Part shown: one piece after another, positions 35,125 through 44,630 of the stretch
Numbering within the stretch: position 1 is the first letter of the stretch
Layout: every line of letters starts with the position of its first letter
Assembly (NCBI RefSeq): GCF_000281975.1
Contig: NZ_AKKE01000171.1
Location: 1 to 64,000, forward strand
Direction of reading: 5' to 3'
Source of the DNA: Novosphingobium sp. AP12
GTDB taxonomy: Bacteria; Pseudomonadota; Alphaproteobacteria; Sphingomonadales; Sphingomonadaceae
Length of the DNA stretch: 64,000 nucleotides
The notes under the pieces: model-generated
The model's input: only the letters and a program-made list of their open reading frames with translations
Databases searched by the model: none
What the model was told of the DNA's origin: nothing
Position numbers and translations under genes: made by a program

Positions 35125-36422
35125 TCGACCGGCTCGGGGCGGCGATGGACCGCCGCGCGATCCTGCGCATGGGCGCCGCCGCAGGGCTCGGCGCCGCGCT
35201 GATGCCCCGGCTGGCCTGGGCGGCGACGCAGCCCGAGCTGCTCCCCAAGGTCCGCACGCTGGTCGAGCGTTGGACCGGGCCGGGCAAGTTCCCCGGCATG
35301 GTCGCCTCGCTCGGCCTGCCCGGACGCGAGCCGGAATTCGTGGCGCGCGGGAGCGAGGGCTTCACCGACGCCGATGCGGTGACGCCGGACAGCCTGTTCC
35401 GCATCTACTCGATGACCAAGCCGGTCACCGCGATGGCGGCGATGCAGCTGATCTCCGAGGGCCGCCTCGCGCTCGACCAGCCGGTCCACGAGATCCTGCC
35501 GCAGTTCCGGCACATGTCGGTGCAGGACACTTACGACGGTCCCGTCACTGCGCTGCACGCCGCTCCCGCCCCGATCACCATGCGCCACCTGATGACGCAC
35601 ACCTCGGGGCTCGGTTACACGATCGTCCAGCAGGGGCCGATCAAGGCGCTGATGGAGAGCAGGGGTCTCGTCCCCGGCCAGATCAGCCGCCTCTCGGCGC
35701 CCGGCCTCGACTGGGGCACGCCGGTCAGGGGGCTCGACCACTTTGCCGACCGGCTGGCGCAGGTGCCCCTGGTCGCCGACCCGGGCACGCGCTGGAGCTA
35801 CTCGATGGGCCTCGACCTGATGGGCCGGGTGATCGAGGTGGTGACCGGGCGGCCTTTCGATGCCTACCTCCAAGACACGATCTTCGCGCCTGCCGGCATG
35901 ACCAGCACATGGTTCCGAGTACCTGCCGGCGAGGCACACCGGCTGACCACCAATTACCTCGCGGTGGGCGAAGTGCTCCTGCCGATCGACGAGGGCGCGA
36001 CCTCGATCTACCTCGACGCGCCCGCGTTTCCCTTCGGCGGGTCGGGTCTCGTCAGTTCCCCGCGCGACTACGACCGGTTCCTGCGCCTGCTTGCGCAGAT
36101 GGGCACGATCGACGGCACGCGCGTGCTGGGCGAGGCGGCGGTACGTACCGGCACCTCGGACCTACTGCCGCCCGGCGTCACCATGCCCGCCAGCTTCGGC
36201 GGCCCCGCCGGGTTCGGCGCGGGCGGGCGCGTGGGCCGGGGCGCGGAGGCCGGGATCTACGGCTGGTCGGGCGCGGCCGGGACGGTCGGCATGGTCGACA
36301 TGGTCCATGGCCTGCGCTCGCAGCTGTTCGTCCAGTTCATGCCGCCCGACGCGCTGGACCTGCTTCCCGAATTCCAGTCGGCGCTGAAGGCCGATGTCCT
36401 TGCGATCCTGGAGACCCGCTGA
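35121..36422 (+). CDS. Serine hydrolase, class C beta-lactamase/family VIII esterase type, Tat signal
   Basis: 433 residues. The N-terminus MDRRAILRMGAAAGLGAALMP looks like a Tat signal. The SxxK catalytic motif is SMTK (S97-K100). The second motif is YSMG rather than YxN, HTSGLGY is present, and the third motif is WSGAAGT instead of KTG, as in family VIII esterases. So esterase or D-aminopeptidase activity is more likely than beta-lactam hydrolysis. It is translationally coupled to mutY and followed by nudC after one base. Confidence 0.85.
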   Translation: MIDRLGAAMDRRAILRMGAAAGLGAALMPRLAWAATQPELLPKVRTLVERWTGPGKFPGMVASLGLPGREPEFVARGSEGFTDADAVTPDSLFRIYSMTKPVTAMAAMQLISEGRLALDQPVHEILPQFRHMSVQDTYDGPVTALHAAPAPITMRHLMTHTSGLGYTIVQQGPIKALMESRGLVPGQISRLSAPGLDWGTPVRGLDHFADRLAQVPLVADPGTRWSYSMGLDLMGRVIEVVTGRPFDAYLQDTIFAPAGMTSTWFRVPAGEAHRLTTNYLAVGEVLLPIDEGATSIYLDAPAFPFGGSGLVSSPRDYDRFLRLLAQMGTIDGTRVLGEAAVRTGTSDLLPPGVTMPASFGGPAGFGAGGRVGRGAEAGIYGWSGAAGTVGMVDMVHGLRSQLFVQFMPPDALDLLPEFQSALKADVLAILETR

Positions 36423-36423
36423 C

Positions 36424-37326
36424 GTGCTGCTCACCCCATCCGCCCCCATCGCCTTCGCCGGATCGCACATCGACCGCGCCGATCACGTCCGCGGCGACCC
36501 CGATGCCATCGCCGCCCTGATGACCGCGCAGGCCCGGCTCATGCGGCTCGACGGGCTCGACCCGGTGCTGACGCCGGACAGCCTGCTCGACTGGGGCAGC
36601 CTAGCCGATGCCGCATCCGGGGCCGAACTGGTGTTCCTCGGCCTCGACGACGAGGCGCGCGGCTGCTTCGTCGAAGTCCCCCCGGCCAACCCTTCGGGCG
36701 GACCTCATGCCGGCCCGGCGAGCTGGAACGCGATGACCGTGCTCGAACCGGGCGAGCTGGCGGCCTACGGCGGCGCCCGCGCGCTGGTCGGCTGGCATGC
36801 CCGCCACCGTTTCTGCGCGGTCTGCGGCCATGCCACCGTGCTCGCCAAGGGCGGCTGGCAGCGCACCTGCACGTCCTGCGCCACCGAGCATTTCCCCCGC
36901 GTCGACCCTGTCACGATCATGACCGTCGAGCACGAGGGCAAGCTGCTCCTTGGCCGCCAGCCGCGCTTTCCGGCGAGGCGCTACTCGGCGCTCGCGGGCT
37001 TCGTCGAGCCCGGCGAGACGATCGAGGAAGCCGTCGCGCGCGAGACGTTCGAGGAAGCGGGCGTGCGCGTGCGCGACGTGACGTACGTTGCCAGCCAGCC
37101 GTGGCCGTTTCCCTCCTCGCTGATGATCGGCTGCCACGCCTTCACCGACGACGGGGCCATCACCATCGACACCACCGAACTGGAGGACGCCCGCTGGTTC
37201 ACCCGCGAAGAGGTGGTCGAAGCGCTGGAGGCCATCGAAGCAGGCGAGGTGGGCCGTGCCTTCGGGGCGCCGCCGAAATACGCGGTCGCGCATGTCCTGC
37301 TGCGCTGGTGGGTGGACCGGGGATAG
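36424..37326 (+). CDS. nudC: NAD+ diphosphatase (NADH pyrophosphatase) NudC
   Basis: 300 residues from GTG 36424, one base after the upstream stop. The zinc ribbon C131-x2-C134...C149-x2-C152, the Nudix box GFVEPGETIEEAVARETFEEAGV (in the 192-214 region) and the NudC hallmark SQPWPFPSS (224-232) are all intact. It hydrolyses NAD(H) and decaps NAD-capped RNA. Third gene of the mutY operon. Confidence 0.93.
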   Translation: MLLTPSAPIAFAGSHIDRADHVRGDPDAIAALMTAQARLMRLDGLDPVLTPDSLLDWGSLADAASGAELVFLGLDDEARGCFVEVPPANPSGGPHAGPASWNAMTVLEPGELAAYGGARALVGWHARHRFCAVCGHATVLAKGGWQRTCTSCATEHFPRVDPVTIMTVEHEGKLLLGRQPRFPARRYSALAGFVEPGETIEEAVARETFEEAGVRVRDVTYVASQPWPFPSSLMIGCHAFTDDGAITIDTTELEDARWFTREEVVEALEAIEAGEVGRAFGAPPKYAVAHVLLRWWVDRG

Positions 37327-37350
37327 GCTGATCCTCCCCGCAGGAGGGTT

Positions 37351-37767
37351 CTAGACCAGCCCCAGCTTCATCAGTTCGCGCGCCAGCCTGGGCGGGATCA
37401 CATCGCCCGCGTCCTCGCCTTCGCCGAGGTCGCGCGGGGCATCCTCGTCCTTGAGATAGCGCCAGCCCTGGTGGGCCCGCTTGGGCTTGGAGACGATGGG
37501 GATCAGTTTCGGCTCGAGGCGGATGTGCCAGCGGCCGTCCTCGGCGCGCTGCTCGAAGCCGATGATGGGCGAGCGGCCGATCAGCGTATGCTCGAATATC
37601 CAGAACAGCGAGCCGCCGATCATCTCGGCATGACGGGTCGGCAGGTAGCGCGTGGTCATCAGCGCTTCGCCCGCGCCCCCGTTGGCCCCGGCATGGCTTT
37701 CGAGCCATGCGCGCAGGGAGGCGGGGCTTGTCGCGGAGAAGGCGATCTTGGTCATGTGCAGCGGCAT
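37351..37767 (-). CDS. DUF1489 family protein
   Basis: 138 residues from ATG 37767 (MPLHMTKIAF), chosen because family members start with M-x-L-H-x-x-K; other starts are at 37770 and 37755. RYLPTRHAEMIGGSLFWIFEHTLIGRSPIIGFE and the C-terminal GWRYLKDEDAPRDL match DUF1489, an alphaproteobacterial family of unknown function. It converges with nudC and lies 28 nt upstream of the mgtE stop on the same strand. Confidence 0.8.
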   Translation of the reverse strand: MPLHMTKIAFSATSPASLRAWLESHAGANGGAGEALMTTRYLPTRHAEMIGGSLFWIFEHTLIGRSPIIGFEQRAEDGRWHIRLEPKLIPIVSKPKRAHQGWRYLKDEDAPRDLGEGEDAGDVIPPRLARELMKLGLV

Positions 37768-37795
37768 CATGGCCAAGATAGGGTGCGCGGCGCCG

Positions 37796-39241
37796 TCAGG
37801 CGAGTCCCGTCAGCACCGCAAGGCCGAGGAACGAGAAGAAGCCCATGGTATCGGTCGCCGTGGTCACGAAGACCGACGAGGACACCGCCGGGTCGACGTT
37901 GAAGCGGTCCAGCGTCACCGGCACGAGGATGCCCATCAGGCCCGCCACCAGGTTGTTGATCACCATGGCCGAGGCGATCACCGCGCCGAGCAGGGGATTG
38001 CCGAAGACCAGAGCGGTCCCGACCCCGATCAGCAGCCCGAGCGCGGCACCGTTGGCCAGCGCGATGCGCAGCTCGCGCCAGATCATGCGCACGGTGTTCG
38101 ATTCGGTCAGCTGGTTGGTGGCGATCGCGCGGACCACCACGGCCAGGGTCTGCGTGCCGGCGTTGCCGCCCATGCCCGAGACAATCGGCATCAGCACCGC
38201 CAGCAGCGCGAAGCGGGTGATCGCGCCCTGGAACAGCCCGACCACCGAGGAGGCGATCATCGCCGTGCCCAGGTTCACCACCAGCCAGGTCAGGCGGGCG
38301 CGCACGGTGAGCAGGATCGGCTCGTTGATGTCGCCATCACCCGCGCCCGAGAGCAGCAGGGCGTCCTCGCCCGCTTCCTCGGAGATGATGTGGACGATGT
38401 CGTCGACGGTGATCTGACCGATCAGCCGCCCCGACGGGTCGACCACCGCGGCCGAGATCAGCGCGTACTTCTGGAAGCGCAGCGCGACTTCCTCCTGGTC
38501 CATGTCCGCCGGGATCAGGGTCTGGTCGCGCGCCATGACGTCGTAGAGCGGGATGTTGCGCGGGCAGCGCAGGATCCACGAGAGCGCGCAGGTGCCGACC
38601 GGGCGGTGCATCGGATCGACGCAGAACACTTCCCAGAACTCGGTCGGCAGCTCGCGGTGTTCGCGCAGGTAGTCGATGAGGTCGCCCACCGTCATGGTGT
38701 CGGGCACCGCGACATGGTCGCGGCTCATCATGCGGCCGGCGGATTCCTCGGGGAAGGCCAGCGCCGTCTCGATGGCGGCGCGGTCTTCCGGCTCCATCTC
38801 GGCGAGGACGGCCTGCTGGTCCGCCTCGTCCAGATCCTCGAGCATGGCGACGGCGTCGTCGGTATCCAGCTCGCCCGCGATTTCCGCCACCACGTCGGCG
38901 GGCAGCGCCTCCATCAGCAGTTCGCGAACCCAGTCGTTGAGTTCGGCGATGACCTCCACGCCCATGAGGTCGCGGATCGAGGTGGCGAGCGTCAGGCGCT
39001 CGTCCGCGTCGACCAGCTCGAACAGGTCGGCGATGTCGGCGGGGTGCAGCGGTTCGACGAGGTCGTAGACGCGGTCGGAATCCTCGTCGTCGAGGGCTTC
39101 CTTAACGCTGCGGACGAATTCGGGCTTGAGGCGGTTGTCCTCGTCCAGCGATTCGGATTCGCCGGAATTCTCGGGCGAATCCGGGCGCGCGGCGTCTTCC
39201 GCTTCGTCCCGCAGTTCGTCCTTGAGGTCAGCGTCGCTCAT
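37796..39241 (-). CDS. mgtE: Magnesium transporter MgtE
   Basis: 481 residues. N-terminal MgtE_N superhelical domain (residues ~50-160), a pair of CBS domains (AGRMMSRDHVAVPDTMTVGDLIDYL and LYDVMARDQTLIPADMDQEEVA...SGRLIGQITVDDIVHII), then five transmembrane helices with the pore motif PIVSGMGGNAGTQTLAVVVRAIA. Mg2+ senses and gates the channel through the CBS region. An acidic, probably disordered tail of about 45 residues precedes the N domain. Confidence 0.94.
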   Translation of the reverse strand: MSDADLKDELRDEAEDAARPDSPENSGESESLDEDNRLKPEFVRSVKEALDDEDSDRVYDLVEPLHPADIADLFELVDADERLTLATSIRDLMGVEVIAELNDWVRELLMEALPADVVAEIAGELDTDDAVAMLEDLDEADQQAVLAEMEPEDRAAIETALAFPEESAGRMMSRDHVAVPDTMTVGDLIDYLREHRELPTEFWEVFCVDPMHRPVGTCALSWILRCPRNIPLYDVMARDQTLIPADMDQEEVALRFQKYALISAAVVDPSGRLIGQITVDDIVHIISEEAGEDALLLSGAGDGDINEPILLTVRARLTWLVVNLGTAMIASSVVGLFQGAITRFALLAVLMPIVSGMGGNAGTQTLAVVVRAIATNQLTESNTVRMIWRELRIALANGAALGLLIGVGTALVFGNPLLGAVIASAMVINNLVAGLMGILVPVTLDRFNVDPAVSSSVFVTTATDTMGFFSFLGLAVLTGLA

Positions 39242-39414
39242 AGGGGCCGGTCTACGCAGCTATTTCGCAATTGCAACAGGGGGAAGGCGCGGCTTCGGCG
39301 GTTTCCCCGATGCCTTGTCGGGGAGTGGTGACATTGCCGCGCCGCGCCCTATATCGTGGCGCGAGCCCAACGGCGCCCGATCAGGACCGGCGCGCCGGCA
39401 GAAGGAGACATGCG

Positions 39415-39885
39415 ATGGCTGACGAATTTCTCACCCTCACGCTCGATACGGGCAATGGCGAAGGCGGCGACGTCAAGATCAAGCTGCGCCCCGACCTGGC
39501 CCCCGGCCACGTCGAACGCATCAAGGAACTGACCGGCGAGGGCTTCTACGACGGCGTCAAGTTCCACCGCGTCATCCCCGGCTTCATGGCGCAGGGCGGC
39601 TGCCCCGACGGCACCGGCATGGGCGGCTCGAAGAAGCCCGACCTGCAGGCCGAATTCAGCGCCGAGCCGCACGTGCGCGGTGTCGCCTCGATGGCGCGCA
39701 CCAGCTATCCGCACTCGGCCAACAGCCAGTTCTTCATCGTGTTCGACAACGCGACCTTCCTCGACAAGCAATACACCGTCTGGGGCCAGGTCGTCGAAGG
39801 CATGGAATTCGTCGACGCGCTTCCCAAGGGCGAGCCCCCGCGCGAGCCGGGCAAGATCGTCAAGGCGACCATCAGCGAAGGCTGA
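39415..39885 (+). CDS. Cyclophilin-type peptidylprolyl isomerase
   Basis: 156 residues, cytoplasmic (no signal). The cyclophilin core GFYDGVKFHRVIPGFMAQGGCPDGTGMGG with the catalytic Arg in HRVIPGFM, SANSQFFIVF and VWGQVVEGMEFVD are present. The ATG at 39415 follows GAAGGAG. It is monocistronic, closed by a terminator at 39908. Confidence 0.93.
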   Translation: MADEFLTLTLDTGNGEGGDVKIKLRPDLAPGHVERIKELTGEGFYDGVKFHRVIPGFMAQGGCPDGTGMGGSKKPDLQAEFSAEPHVRGVASMARTSYPHSANSQFFIVFDNATFLDKQYTVWGQVVEGMEFVDALPKGEPPREPGKIVKATISEG

Positions 39886-39907
39886 TTTCGGTTTGCATCG
39901 ATACGGG

Positions 39908-39935
39908 AGGGCGGTCCGGTCGGGCCGCCCTTTTT
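39908..39935 (+). terminator. Rho-independent terminator after the cyclophilin gene
   Basis: AGGGCGG (39908-39914) pairs with CCGCCCT (39925-39931), followed by T residues to 39935. Confidence 0.75.
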
Positions 39936-39973
39936 CGTTTGGGGGCCCGGCGCCGCGCCGTTAAAGCCGGCCC

Positions 39974-40465
39974 ATGGACCTCGAAATCGACATCGAAGAA
40001 CCCTGGCTCCCCGCGACCGACTGGGCCGACCTCACGCAGCGCGCGCTTGAGGCGCTGGTGGAAGTGGCGCCGGAGCTGGACAATCCGCGCCTCGTCGCGA
40101 GCGTGCTGTTCACCAGCGACGCCGAGGTCCACGTCCTCAACCGCGAGTGGCGGGCCAAGGACAAGCCGACCAACGTGCTGTCCTTCCCGATGCTGGAGCG
40201 GGACGATCTGTTGGACCTCGATCCCGACGGCCCCCCCGAAATGCTCGGTGACCTGGCGCTCGCTTGCGAAACCTGCACACGCGAGGCGGCGGAGAAGGGG
40301 GTGCCGGTTGAGCATCACGCGGCCCACCTCATCATGCACGGACTGCTGCATCTCGCGGGCCACGACCACGAGACCGGCGAGGCCGATGCCGAGGCGATGG
40401 AAGCGCTCGAAACAAAGGCACTTGCGATTCTCGGCATTCCCGACCCATATGGGGACCGTTTCTAG
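39974..40465 (+). CDS. ybeY: Endoribonuclease YbeY (rRNA maturation factor)
   Basis: 163 residues. The zinc site H122-GLLH126-LAGHDH132 and the RAKDKPTNVLSFPM motif are intact. YbeY processes 16S rRNA 3' ends and takes part in ribosome quality control. It is followed by corC as usual, but phoH, its normal upstream neighbour, lies 3 kb away on the other strand. Confidence 0.95.
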   Translation: MDLEIDIEEPWLPATDWADLTQRALEALVEVAPELDNPRLVASVLFTSDAEVHVLNREWRAKDKPTNVLSFPMLERDDLLDLDPDGPPEMLGDLALACETCTREAAEKGVPVEHHAAHLIMHGLLHLAGHDHETGEADAEAMEALETKALAILGIPDPYGDRF

Positions 40466-40487
40466 GCAGCAGGGATTACGACGCACA

Positions 40488-41411
40488 ATGGCCGACAATG
40501 GCCGCCACTCCGAGACGGGCTCGGGAGAAGGCGACAGTAGCGGCACGCTTTGGCGTGCTTTCCGCCGGTTGTTCCAGGGCGACGGCGACCAGTCGCTGCG
40601 GGCGCAGATCGAGGAAGTCATCAACGACCACGAGGGCGACGGCGATGCCGAAGCGGCCTCGAAGGGCGACCTCTCCTCGATCGAGCGCCAGATGCTGCGC
40701 AACCTGCTCCACTTCAGCGAACACGACGCCGACGACGTGGCGATCCCGCGCGGCGAGATCATCGCGATCCCGGCCGCCGCCACCTGGGCCGAGGTGGTCG
40801 AAGCCTTCGCCGAGCACGGCCACAGCCGCCTGCCGGTCTACGGCGAGACGCTCGACGAGATAAAGGGCATGATCCACATCAAGGACGTGTTCCCGCTGCT
40901 CGCGCGCGGAACCCCGCCGCCGGACGACTGGACGCGGCTGATGCGCCAGCCGCTCTACGTGCCCCAGTCGCGCGGGGCGCTCGACGTGCTGGCCGACATG
41001 CGCGCCCAGCGCATCCACCTCGCGGTGGTGATCGACGAGTACACCGGCACCGACGGCATCATCACCATCGAGGACCTCGTCGAGGAGATCGTCGGCAATA
41101 TCGAGGACGAGCACGACGATGCGCCCGAGGAATTGCTGGTTGCAATCGATGCAGGTATGTGGGACGCCGACGCCCGCGTCGAACTCGACGAAGTGGCGCG
41201 GCGGATCGACCCACGGCTCGCCGAAGTCGAGGAAGCCGTCGACACGCTCGGCGGCCTGGCATTCGTCCTGGCCGGACAGGTCCCGCAGGTCGGCACGATC
41301 GTGGATCACGACAGCGGCTGGCGGATCGAGGTGACGGACGGCAACGAACGCCACGTCACCCGCCTCCGGCTGCACCCGCCGGTGGAAGAATTGGAGAGAG
41401 AGGCAAATTAA
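40488..41411 (+). CDS. corC: CorC/HlyC-type CBS-domain protein
   Basis: 307 residues from ATG 40488. Two CBS domains (DVAIPRGEIIAIPAAATWAEVVEAF...HSRLPVYGETLDEIKGMIHIKD; DVLADMRAQRIHLAVVIDEYTGTDGIITIEDLVEEIVG) and the C-terminal transporter-associated CorC_HlyC domain are present; the membrane domain of CorB/CNNM is absent. It is linked to Mg2+/Co2+ efflux by family knowledge. The usual next gene, lnt, is missing here; a LysR gene follows instead. Confidence 0.9.
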   Translation: MADNGRHSETGSGEGDSSGTLWRAFRRLFQGDGDQSLRAQIEEVINDHEGDGDAEAASKGDLSSIERQMLRNLLHFSEHDADDVAIPRGEIIAIPAAATWAEVVEAFAEHGHSRLPVYGETLDEIKGMIHIKDVFPLLARGTPPPDDWTRLMRQPLYVPQSRGALDVLADMRAQRIHLAVVIDEYTGTDGIITIEDLVEEIVGNIEDEHDDAPEELLVAIDAGMWDADARVELDEVARRIDPRLAEVEEAVDTLGGLAFVLAGQVPQVGTIVDHDSGWRIEVTDGNERHVTRLRLHPPVEELEREAN

Positions 41412-41466
41412 TCGCCGTCCCCGCGCCCGCGGTGGGCGATCATAAACGAGTGAAAAGACACAGAAA

Positions 41467-42351
41467 TTGCCTGTACGCCGTCTTCCCCCCCTCCGTGCTC
41501 TCGAAGCCTTCGTGCGCGTCGTGCGCCTTGGTTCCGCCAAGGCTGCCGCGAACGAACTCGCGCTCAGCCCGTCCGCCCTGTCGCGCCGCGTCGCCGCGCT
41601 CGAGGACTTCACCGGCAAGAGGCTGTTCACGCGCCAGCACCAGGCGATGAAGCTCACCGACGAGGGCCTCGCCTTCTACAATGCCATCGGCCCCAAGCTG
41701 GAAGAGCTGGCCGAGGCGGTGGAGGCGCAGATCGATCGCGGGCAGGTGCTGCGCCTGCATCTGGGCGTGCCGTCGCTGTTCGGCGGCCAGCGGTTGTTCC
41801 CGCGCCTGCCCGAGCTGCGCAAGCTGCACCCGCGCCTGCACATCGACATCGACACCGGCGCCCACCTGGAAGACCGCGTGGGTGACACGCTGGACGCGGC
41901 CGTGATCCTCGCGAAGGAACCGGACCCGGCTTATTACCGCGTCCAGCTCGACCACAACAAGGTCTTCGCGATCGTCTCCAAGGAGCTGGCGGAGGAACTC
42001 GGCCCGGTGCCGGACGAGGTCAAGCTGTCGCGCCAGACCTTCCTGATTCACCAGGACCTGCCCGAAAGCGTCGAGGCGTGGAAGAACGCCATCGGCCTGC
42101 CCGACCTCGAGCCCGCCTCGATCGACCGCTTCGATTCGGGCCAGCTGGTGCTGGAAGCCGCCGCGCAGGGCCTGGGCATCGCCATCATGCACGACGACCA
42201 CTTCCGCCGTGCCCACGACACCCGCCTCGCGCGGCTCTACGACATCGACGTGGAAAGCCCCTACCGGTACTGGTTCGTCTGCCGCCCCAAGTCGCTGGAA
42301 TCGCGCCCCGTGCGCATTTTCCACGAGTGGCTGCTGCAGGCCGGGCTCTAG
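41467..42351 (+). CDS. LysR-family transcriptional regulator (GcvA-like)
   Basis: 294 residues from TTG 41467; no better start is in frame. The winged HTH LPPLRALEAFVRVVRLGSAKAAANELALSPSALSRRVAALEDFTGKRLFTR is classic LysR, and the rest is a periplasmic-binding-like effector domain. The nearest known type is GcvA/AmpR-like. The target and ligand are unknown: there is no divergent partner gene. Confidence 0.87.
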   Translation: MPVRRLPPLRALEAFVRVVRLGSAKAAANELALSPSALSRRVAALEDFTGKRLFTRQHQAMKLTDEGLAFYNAIGPKLEELAEAVEAQIDRGQVLRLHLGVPSLFGGQRLFPRLPELRKLHPRLHIDIDTGAHLEDRVGDTLDAAVILAKEPDPAYYRVQLDHNKVFAIVSKELAEELGPVPDEVKLSRQTFLIHQDLPESVEAWKNAIGLPDLEPASIDRFDSGQLVLEAAAQGLGIAIMHDDHFRRAHDTRLARLYDIDVESPYRYWFVCRPKSLESRPVRIFHEWLLQAGL

Positions 42352-42451
42352 ACCGGGCGCACGGCCCGCCCGCACATTTCGATTTTCCCTGTCACACGAA
42401 CGGTCTAGCCTGTGCCGGCCCCGTTCGTGCGGGCTTCTGGGGGAATTTCCG

Positions 42452-43264
42452 ATGCGTCCTGTCCTTGCCGCCGCCGGTGCGGCTTTCCTTGCCCTTGCGG
42501 CTCCCGTTCTCGCCGCGGAGCCTGCGCCGGTCGCGCCCGCGCCGGTCGATCCGGCGCGCCTCGCCGCCGCGCGGCAGACCGTCGACTACGTGTTCCCCGC
42601 CGGCACTTACGGCCGGATGATGGGCGGGACGATGGACAAGCTCATGGACACGATCATGGATTCGACCATGCGCCTGCCCCTGAAGGACCTCGCCGGGATG
42701 ACCGGCGTCGATACCGAGACGCTGGGCGAGGGCTCGCTCGCCGAGATGATGGAAATCTACGACCCCGCCTACAAGGAGCGCATGCGCCTCTCGACCCGCG
42801 CGATGATGGACGAGATGATGGGGCTGATGACCACGTTCGAGCCGGAAATCCGCAGCGGCCTCGCCAGCGCTTATGCCCGGCGTTTCGACGGGGGGCAGCT
42901 GGCCGAGATGAACCGCTTCTTCGCGACGCCGACCGGCAAGGCCTATGCTGCCGATTCGTACCTCATCATGATGTCGCCCGACGTCATGGAGAAGATGACC
43001 GCCTTCATGCCGCAGATGATGAAGGCCATGCCCGCCATCATCGGCAAGGTGAAGGACGCCACCGCCGGGCTGCCCAAGCCGCGAACCTTCGCCGATCTGT
43101 CGGACGCGGAGAAGGACAAGCTGGCCAAAATTCTCGGCATCTCGCGCGAAAAGCTCGACGAGAACGAGGCGGCGAAGGCTGCCGACGATGTCGTGACCGA
43201 CGATGCCGGCGAAGCGGTGATGGACAACGCCGAAGATGCCGTGATGGATGCAGAGCCGGAGTAA
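42452..43264 (+). CDS. DUF2059 exported protein
   Basis: 270 residues from ATG 42452, with GGGGGA upstream. Signal peptide MRPVLAAAGAAFLALAAPVLAAEP. The body contains a methionine-rich helical part (GRMMGGTMDKLMDTIMDSTM, MMDEMMGLMTTFEPEI) and the DUF2059 core ARRFDGGQLAEMNRFFATPTGKAYAADSYLIMMSPD. The function is unknown. The very high Met content may be an adaptation to metal or redox stress (speculative). Confidence 0.82.
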   Translation: MRPVLAAAGAAFLALAAPVLAAEPAPVAPAPVDPARLAAARQTVDYVFPAGTYGRMMGGTMDKLMDTIMDSTMRLPLKDLAGMTGVDTETLGEGSLAEMMEIYDPAYKERMRLSTRAMMDEMMGLMTTFEPEIRSGLASAYARRFDGGQLAEMNRFFATPTGKAYAADSYLIMMSPDVMEKMTAFMPQMMKAMPAIIGKVKDATAGLPKPRTFADLSDAEKDKLAKILGISREKLDENEAAKAADDVVTDDAGEAVMDNAEDAVMDAEPE

Positions 43265-43270
43265 GCGGTT

Positions 43271-43303
43271 GAAAGCGCCGCCCCGGTCGGGGGCGGCGCT
43301 TTC
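43271..43303. terminator. Bidirectional hairpin between convergent genes
   Basis: A perfect 14-bp stem: GAAAGCGCCGCCCC (43271-43284) and GGGGCGGCGCTTTC (43290-43303), loop of 5 nt. There is no long T-tract outside the stem, but it lies exactly between the stop of DUF2059 and the stop of phoH. Confidence 0.65.
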
Positions 43304-43306
43304 CAA

Positions 43307-44329
43307 CTACTCCGTCTTACCCTCGTAGGCCTCGACGATGCGGCCGACGATCGGGTGGCGCACCACGTCCGCCACGGTGAAGCGGGTGACGGCGATGCCG
43401 TCCACCCCTTCGAGCCGCGATACCGCGTCGGCCAGCCCGCTCATGCGCTCGCCGCCGGGGATGTCGATCTGCTTGGGATCGCCGCAGACCACCATCCGGC
43501 TGTTCTGGCCGAAGCGGGTGAGGAACATCTTCATCTGCTCGCGCGTGGTGTTCTGCGCCTCGTCGAGGATGACGAAGGCATCGGCCAGCGTGCGGCCGCG
43601 CATGAAGGCGATCGGGGCGATCTCGATCTCGCCGTTGGCGAGGCGGCGCTCCACCTGCTCGGGCGGCATGCAGTCGTACAGCGCGTCGTAGAGCGGGCGC
43701 AGGTAGGGGTCGACCTTGTCCTTCATGTCGCCGGGCAGGAAGCCCAGCTTCTCGCCCGCCTCGACAGCCGGGCGCGAGAGGATCAGGCGCTGGACCGAGC
43801 CGGTCATGAGCTGCGAAACCGCCTGCGCGACCGCCACGTAGGTCTTGCCGGTGCCGGCCGGGCCGAGCGCGAAGATCACGTCGGTGCGGGCCAGCGCGCG
43901 CATGTATTCGATCTGCGTCGCCGAGCGCGGCACGATCGTCTTCTTGCGCGTGCGGATCATGATCGGCGCTTCGCCGCCGGTGTCGCCGGAGATGATGCCT
44001 TCGAGGGTGGGTTCGGAGCTCATGGCGATCAGCGATTCTATGGCCCCGGCGTCGAGGTCCTGGCCCATCTCGAGGCGGTGATACATGCCCTTGAGCGTGT
44101 CGCGGGCGCGGGCGACGGAATCGTCGGGCCCTTCGATCTGGATCTTGTTGCCCCGGGCGGCGATGTAGACGCCGAGGCGGTTCTCCACCTGCACCAAGTT
44201 CGCATCGAACTGGCCGAACACGGCCCCCAGCAGCGTGGGTTCGTCGAACTCTATTTCGACACGCGCCCGGCGGTGAGTCTCTGGGCGGAACTGCGCCGGA
44301 TCAACGGCACGTGCTGCTTTGCGGGCCAT
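43307..44329 (-). CDS. phoH: PhoH family ATPase/RNA helicase-like protein
   Basis: 340 residues. N-terminal KH-like region (FGQFDANLVQVENRLGVYIAARGNKIQIEG), then the P-loop ATPase with GPAGTGKT (156-163) and Walker B FVILDEAQNTT. PhoH-like proteins (PhoL/YbeZ) work with YbeY on rRNA. The gene is normally directly upstream of ybeY; here it is on the opposite strand, beyond corC, LysR and DUF2059. Confidence 0.94.
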   Translation of the reverse strand: MARKAARAVDPAQFRPETHRRARVEIEFDEPTLLGAVFGQFDANLVQVENRLGVYIAARGNKIQIEGPDDSVARARDTLKGMYHRLEMGQDLDAGAIESLIAMSSEPTLEGIISGDTGGEAPIMIRTRKKTIVPRSATQIEYMRALARTDVIFALGPAGTGKTYVAVAQAVSQLMTGSVQRLILSRPAVEAGEKLGFLPGDMKDKVDPYLRPLYDALYDCMPPEQVERRLANGEIEIAPIAFMRGRTLADAFVILDEAQNTTREQMKMFLTRFGQNSRMVVCGDPKQIDIPGGERMSGLADAVSRLEGVDGIAVTRFTVADVVRHPIVGRIVEAYEGKTE

Positions 44330-44630
44330 GCGCTCCTTTCAGGTAGGATTGCTCTCTCGTTCTATCGTGAAGATGGCTCCGCATGGCCCGGCAGGCAAGG
44401 AGGGGGCGTCGGAAAACTTTTCGTTTCGTGGGGGATAACCGGGCGGTTCGCCGACAAAAAAGCAATTGCCCCGGCAACTGTCGCAGGGGTGCGACACTTA
44501 TGACCGGTCGCTGCACGTGATGTTACCGGGTCGTTCAGGGCGTTACGCGCAGCTTTGCCTACAGAAGACCGGTTCGCCCTGCTCAGGCTCCGGCCCTCGA
44601 AGTCGACGATAAAAATAAGGAGATGTCACC
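44330..44630. other. 301-nt region between divergent phoH and the rcnB-like gene
   Basis: It holds the control regions of both genes. No protein-like frame, tRNA or clear repeat is seen. A good AAGGAGA ribosome site for the plus-strand gene is at 44618-44624. Confidence 0.5.

Noticed and set aside
35121..36422. Class C beta-lactamase (resistance gene)
   Set aside because: SxxK is present, but YxN and KTG are replaced by YSM and WSGAAGT, typical of family VIII esterases, so antibiotic hydrolysis should not be claimed.
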